From contig JAGXHO010000060.1 of assembly GCA_024636105.1 (NCBI GenBank), positions 1-8,672 on the forward strand: a stretch of DNA of 8,672 bases, given 5' to 3'. Shown piece after piece: positions 5,783 through 8,672 of this stretch. Origin of the DNA: Trueperaceae bacterium. GTDB lineage: Bacteria > Deinococcota > Deinococci > Deinococcales > Trueperaceae. Positions within the stretch are counted from its first letter, which is position 1. Each line of letters begins with the position of its first letter. The notes beneath the pieces are model-generated. The model ran no database searches. It was not told the DNA's origin and saw only the letters and a program-made list of their open reading frames with translations. The translations under genes were made by a program, and so were the position numbers.

Positions 5783-6048
5783 ACGCCCTCCGGGCCGTAC
5801 CCGAGGATCCGTTCGCGTTCGGAACGCGTCGTCGGCACCCCCAAGGACTCTTCGGGGACGTAGGGCCACACGTCGTGTTCCAGGAACTCGAGGATCCGAC
5901 GGTGCCGCGGGCGTGCGCCCTGCGCCGCGACGAGCCCGAGCCGCAGCTCGAGCGCGCCGCGTACGGCTTCCGTCTTCGTCGTTCGCTGCGCCTCGGCAAG
6001 TCGTTCGGCGAGCGCCTCGACCTCCGCGTTCTTGATGTTGAGCGCCAT
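5779..6048 (-). CDS. vapB: VapB antitoxin, Rv0623/PSK-type ribbon-helix-helix protein
   Basis: 89 residues from ATG 6048, with GGGAGG at 6060-6055 spaced 6 nt; a longer in-frame start at 6123 is unlikely. Residues 1-40 have the pattern of the Rv0623-like/PSK transcription factor family: MALNIKN strand, helix VEALAERLAEA, then TKTEAVRGALELRL as the second helix. Two such chains form a ribbon-helix-helix dimer that binds DNA. The C-terminal part, with LEHDVWPYVPEE and RSERERILGYGPEGV, is the expected toxin-wrapping segment that blocks the VapC active site. The gene lies directly upstream of vapC with a 4-nt overlap, the standard antitoxin-first order. An inverted repeat 13 nt upstream of the start is the likely site of autoregulation, in which the VapBC complex represses its own promoter (known for the family, inferred here). 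Confidence 0.93.
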   Translation of the reverse strand: MALNIKNAEVEALAERLAEAQRTTKTEAVRGALELRLGLVAAQGARPRHRRILEFLEHDVWPYVPEESLGVPTTRSERERILGYGPEGV

Positions 6049-6060
6049 CGCGATCCTCCC

Positions 6061-6079
6061 TGCTACGCAGAAGGTAGCA
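6061..6079 (-). promoter_or_regulatory. Inverted repeat TGCTAC-N7-GTAGCA, putative VapBC operator with overlapping -10
   Basis: Perfect 6-bp arms (6061-6066 and 6074-6079) separated by 7 bases lie just upstream of the vapB ribosome binding site. On the minus strand the outer arm and spacer contain TACCTT (6076-6071), a TANNNT -10 candidate, with a weak TTCCGA (6098-6093) 16 nt further up. Binding of a ribbon-helix-helix dimer pair here would block RNA polymerase, as is usual for vapBC loci. Confidence 0.5.
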
Positions 6080-6124
6080 CGGTGGACCTCCCTCGGAACG
6101 AACCCGCCACGACTGCGCACCACC

Positions 6125-7054
6125 TCACGGAGCCGTCATCGCCAGGCCAGACGCCACCGCGAACGCGACCGGCAACCAGACGAGCGCCAGCGCCGTCTGC
6201 ACCGCGAGGATCGAGGCCATCAAGCGCTCGTCGCCCCCCATCGCGCGCGCCAGTACGAACGCCGCCGAGGCCGTCGGCAGCGCCTGGAACACGAGCAGTG
6301 GAGCAAGTTGCTCGGGCGGCAGGCGCAGCGCCGATGCGAACACCCACGTCGCGAGCGGCAGCGCCACGAGCTTGAGGACGCTCGAGCCCGCGATGGGGCG
6401 CAGTTGCGCGGCCACGCCGCGGAAGCGCAGCGTCGCGCCGACCGAGAGCAGCCCGGTGCCGAGCGAGGCCTGACCCAGCAGCCCCAAGGCGCCCTCGATC
6501 GGCCCCAGCGGCAGGGCCACGGCGCGGACCGCGATGCCCGCGAGCGAAGCCAGGATGAGCGGGTTGCCCGCGACCGAGCGCACCACCCGCGACCAGCGCA
6601 GCGGGTGGCGCCCGGCGAAGCGCGCGAGGACCGTCACGCACGCGACGTTGACGACCGGTACGGTGATCGCCACGAGCAGCGCGGTCAGGCCGGCGGCGCC
6701 GGGGAAGAGCACGGGCACCACCGCGAAGGCCGCGAAGCTGTTGAAGCGCACCGATCCTTGGAACACCGACGTGAAGGCGGGGCCGTCCGCCGCCAGCGCC
6801 CGCCGACCCAGGAGCGCGAGCGTTGCCACGACCGCCAGGCCACCCCATACCGCGAGCGCCACGCGCCCGCTCCCTTCGAGCCCGCCGCGTGCGGTGGCGA
6901 GGCTGACGAAGATGAGCGCGGGGAACAGCACCCAGTAGTTGAGCCGATCGAGACCGGGCCAGAACGGTTCGGGCAGGAACGCGCCGCGCCGCAGCGCGAA
7001 GCCGAGCGCGATCAGCAGGGTGAGCGGGACGACGGCGGCGGCGACGGTGGACAC
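6125..7054 (-). CDS. AEC (auxin efflux carrier) family permease 1
   Basis: 309 residues, about ten hydrophobic segments in two five-helix halves, the layout of the AEC/BART superfamily. Members export or import organic anions such as malate, malonate or auxin-like compounds by secondary transport. Visible marks are LNYWVLFPALIF (38-49) in the second helix, FQGSVRFNSF (98-107) with N105 in the discontinuous helix of the first half, the central loop followed by NPLI (164-167), LLSVGATL (202-209) and PTASAAFVLARAMGGD (260-275) in the second half. The start is GTG 7054; no Shine-Dalgarno is seen, but TAGCAT (7067-7062) lies 7 nt before it, consistent with a leaderless mRNA. It follows the other AEC gene by 67 nt and precedes vapB by 76 nt, all on the same strand. 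The substrate cannot be predicted. Confidence 0.9.
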   Translation of the reverse strand: MSTVAAAVVPLTLLIALGFALRRGAFLPEPFWPGLDRLNYWVLFPALIFVSLATARGGLEGSGRVALAVWGGLAVVATLALLGRRALAADGPAFTSVFQGSVRFNSFAAFAVVPVLFPGAAGLTALLVAITVPVVNVACVTVLARFAGRHPLRWSRVVRSVAGNPLILASLAGIAVRAVALPLGPIEGALGLLGQASLGTGLLSVGATLRFRGVAAQLRPIAGSSVLKLVALPLATWVFASALRLPPEQLAPLLVFQALPTASAAFVLARAMGGDERLMASILAVQTALALVWLPVAFAVASGLAMTAP

Positions 7055-7061
7055 GCGAGGG

Positions 7062-7067
7062 ATGCTA
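7062..7067 (-). promoter_or_regulatory. Putative -10 box TAGCAT directly before AEC permease 1 (leaderless)
   Basis: Read on the minus strand, TAGCAT is followed by 7 nt and then the GTG start. A -10 box at that distance would place the transcription start on or next to the first codon, leaving no room for a ribosome binding site; none is visible. GGTAGCAT is shared exactly with the upstream region of AEC permease 2. No good -35 hexamer is seen. Confidence 0.45.
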
Positions 7068-7121
7068 CCCCCAGCGCGCCACCTCGTGCGCCCGCCGCCG
7101 AATACGGGCGCGGCACGCGCG

Positions 7122-8030
7122 TCATAGCAGGCGCTGCGCCAACGTCAGCACGACCGGCAGCGTGGCGAGCGCCAGCGCCGTCCCGGCGACCACCGCGTCG
7201 CCCACCAGGGCGGCGTCGCCCTCGAACTCGACCGCGAGCATCGCGGCGTTCACCGCCGTCGGCATCGCTCCGATCAGCACCAGCACGGACAGGTCGAGGC
7301 CGCGTAGCCCGACGAGCAGCCCCACCGCGGCCGCCAGGAGCGGACCGGCGCCGAGCTTGAGCCCCACGGCGATCCATGCCGCGCCGCTCGGCCGCCAGCG
7401 ACGGGCGCGGACGAGCTGCACGCCCAACGTGAGCAGCACCAGTGGGATCGCCGCGTCGGCGAGCAGTCCGACGGCGCGCGCGAGCGCCGTCGGTGGCGTC
7501 ACCCCAGTACCGTTGACGATCAGACCCAGCAGCGCCGCCCAGAGCACCGGGAAGCCGAGCACCGTGCGGAGCGCTCGTCCCAGCGTCGTGGGGCGCCCCA
7601 CGAGGCTGGGGCCGAGCGTGAACATCAGGAGCGAAGTCGCGACGTACAGCACGAGCGCCCGCTCGAGTCCGGCCGCGCCGAAGGCGAACAGCGCCAGGGG
7701 GAGGTTCAGGTTGGCGGCGTTCGGCAGCACGCTGGTGCCGACGAGCGCGCGCCGTCGGACGGGCATCCAGCGCCGGCCGACGTACGCCGCGAGCGCCGCG
7801 GCGACCAGCAAGTAGCCGGCGTAGCTGGCGAGAAGCCGCGAGACGGTCGCGCTGGCCAGCTCGAGCTCGGCGAGCGTGCGGTACGCGAGCGCCGGAACCG
7901 CCGCGTAGAGCGCGACCCGGTTGATCGGCGCCACCTCGAGACCGAAGCGGAGGCCGATCGCTGCACCGGCCGCGATCACCAGGAAAACGGGCAGGACGAC
8001 GTCGAGCAGGAGCACCAAGACCGCGGGCAC
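7122..8030 (-). CDS. AEC (auxin efflux carrier) family permease 2
   Basis: 302 residues with about ten hydrophobic segments. The AEC pattern is clear: INRVALYAAVPALAYRTLAE (36-55) for the second helix, then NAANLNLPLALFAFG (104-118), the classic Asn- and Pro-containing discontinuous helix. In the second half come IPLVLLTLGVQL (195-206), also a family signature, and GAMPTAVNAAMLA (254-266) with the paired Asn. It should transport a small organic anion or similar metabolite through the inner membrane. It is only distantly similar to permease 1, so the pair is an old duplication or two separately acquired genes. The start is GTG 8030: the nearby ATG in TAGCATG is in another frame. TAGCAT lies 6 nt before the GTG and no Shine-Dalgarno is seen. 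The lipid kinase gene ends 37 nt upstream. Confidence 0.92.
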   Translation of the reverse strand: MPAVLVLLLDVVLPVFLVIAAGAAIGLRFGLEVAPINRVALYAAVPALAYRTLAELELASATVSRLLASYAGYLLVAAALAAYVGRRWMPVRRRALVGTSVLPNAANLNLPLALFAFGAAGLERALVLYVATSLLMFTLGPSLVGRPTTLGRALRTVLGFPVLWAALLGLIVNGTGVTPPTALARAVGLLADAAIPLVLLTLGVQLVRARRWRPSGAAWIAVGLKLGAGPLLAAAVGLLVGLRGLDLSVLVLIGAMPTAVNAAMLAVEFEGDAALVGDAVVAGTALALATLPVVLTLAQRLL

Positions 8031-8036
8031 GGGCGC

Positions 8037-8042
8037 ATGCTA
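8037..8042 (-). promoter_or_regulatory. Putative -10 box TAGCAT directly before AEC permease 2 (leaderless)
   Basis: On the minus strand TAGCAT is followed by 6 nt and then GTG 8030. It sits in the 37-base gap after the lipid kinase gene, so permease 2 may be transcribed on its own as well as by read-through. No -35 with good match was found at 16-18 nt spacing. Confidence 0.45.
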
Positions 8043-8067
8043 CCGGTGTCCACGAGCTCAGCGCCCG

Positions 8068-8672
8068 TTACCGCGGTGTCGGCGCGGTGCTCCGGAGGTA
8101 GCGAGCGCCGGCGATCACGCGCAGCGCGCCCGGCAGCACCCGCGCGACCAACGGGGTGGTCCCGACCACGTCGCCGTCGAAGTGCACCGGCAGCGGCGGA
8201 TCGGCTTCGACGCGCACCTCGCGCGCGCGCTCGAGCTGGGCGCGGCTGCCCTTGCGCGTGATCAACCGCACGACGGCGGTGGCGGCGCGCCACACGTCGG
8301 GCGAGCGCAGCACCGCGACGTCGACGCGGCCGTCGTGCGGGTCGGCATCGGGGCCCAATTGCATTCCGCCGAGCGCCAGCCGCCCGGCGTTGACGATCGT
8401 GACCGTGTGCGCGCTCATGTGGGTCGTGTTGCCATCGAGGGTGAGCGTGACGCGGTGGCCCCGCAACCGCGGCAAGCGCCGGAGCACCGCCCAGACGTAG
8501 GCGAGGAAGCCGAAGCGCGCCTTGGCGGCCGCGTTGGCGTCGCGGTTGATGTCGGCGTCGAGCCCCGCTCCCAGGAACAGCAGCGCGATCCCCTCGGGGG
8601 CGAACACCTCGACCACGTCGAGGTCGACCACCCGGCCGGCCGCGAGGGCGGCGATCGCCTTCGCCGGGTCGA
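8068..8672 (-). CDS. YegS/DagK-family lipid kinase, C-terminal part
   Basis: The frame is open from the right edge to TAA at 8070-8068, giving 200 residues; the N-terminal ATP-binding half with the GGDGT motif lies outside. What remains fits the second domain of diacylglycerol/YegS-type lipid kinases, which phosphorylate a lipid headgroup with ATP on the cytoplasmic membrane face. DPAKAIAALAAGRVVDLDVV is the entry to the domain. FLGAGLDADINRD corresponds to the family's G-x-G-x-D-A segment, followed by a FGFLAYVWAVLRRL helix. IVNAGRLALGGMQLGPDA then HDGRVDVAVL is the conserved N-(A/G)-x(5)-GG...P.A...DG.LD.. block. VHFDGDVVGTTP near the end is the usual DGE-like strand. No frameshift is seen. 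It is followed by AEC permease 2 after 37 nt. Diacylglycerol versus another lipid as substrate cannot be decided. Confidence 0.9.
   Translation of the reverse strand, partial: DPAKAIAALAAGRVVDLDVVEVFAPEGIALLFLGAGLDADINRDANAAAKARFGFLAYVWAVLRRLPRLRGHRVTLTLDGNTTHMSAHTVTIVNAGRLALGGMQLGPDADPHDGRVDVAVLRSPDVWRAATAVVRLITRKGSRAQLERAREVRVEADPPLPVHFDGDVVGTTPLVARVLPGALRVIAGARYLRSTAPTPR

Noticed and set aside
5783..5869. Upstream extension of VapC inside vapB
   Set aside because: The canonical PIN start MIVDSSAL begins at GTG 5782 with a GGAGG just before it; the extension has no PIN features.
7055..7121. Possible terminator between the two AEC genes
   Set aside because: Only a 6-bp CGCCCG/CGGGCG stem with a large loop and bulge could be drawn; not better than chance in such GC-rich DNA.
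6032..7360. 442-codon + strand frame opposite the AEC permeases and vapB start
   Set aside because: Arg/Gln/Glu/His-rich with no recognisable domain; the opposite strand encodes clear membrane proteins with family motifs.
1..8672. tRNA, rRNA, CRISPR array, insertion sequence or prophage genes
   Set aside because: No cloverleaf with a TTCGA-type T-arm in context, no regularly spaced repeats, and no transposase or phage motif was found on reading both strands.

Overview
The window is GC-rich (roughly 70% by eye) bacterial DNA, coding almost end to end, with frequent GTG starts and Sec signal peptides ending in short ...AFAQ or ...AFGQ motifs. Two membrane-protein genes have a TAGCAT box only 6-7 nt before a GTG start, as in leaderless transcription. 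Together these traits suggest a Deinococcota (Truepera-like) bacterium. This is an inference from style, not from a marker gene, and confidence is low to moderate.

Left part, + strand. Positions 1-195 hold the end of a TrkA-C/RCK-C regulatory subunit (KhtT-like). It is followed after 13 nt by its partner, a CPA2-family K+/H+ antiporter membrane subunit (KhtU-like, 209-1426). Next come three exported proteins. Two are paralogous PPC (bacterial pre-peptidase C-terminal) beta-sandwich repeat proteins with three and two repeats (1538-2620 and 2730-3494). The third (3491-4804) has two similar Cys-bracketed domains joined by an Ala/Pro linker carrying five DPFA repeats, and its domains look like the TagO/VasI fold. 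It overlaps the second PPC gene by GTGA. A strong hairpin at 4806-4844 closes this group and sits between convergent gene groups.

Right part, - strand, read from the right edge leftwards: the C-terminal 200 residues of a YegS/DagK-type lipid kinase (8068 to the edge), two divergent AEC-family permeases in tandem (7122-8030 and 6125-7054), a VapB-VapC type II toxin-antitoxin pair (6048-5779 and 5782-5396) with a TGCTAC-N7-GTAGCA inverted repeat in its promoter region, and a damaged amidohydrolase (5376-4852). That last gene keeps only the N-terminal third of an M20D peptidase-like protein, lacks a standard start codon, has Asn at a metal-ligand His, and runs in frame into an unrelated beta-sandwich-like tail.

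Functionally the window combines ion homeostasis (KhtTU), an uncharacterised exported-protein cluster (the most novel part), lipid phosphorylation, organic anion/auxin-type transport, and a toxin-antitoxin module next to a site of gene decay. No tRNA, rRNA, CRISPR array, IS element or phage gene was seen, and no gene-free stretch exceeds about 110 bases.
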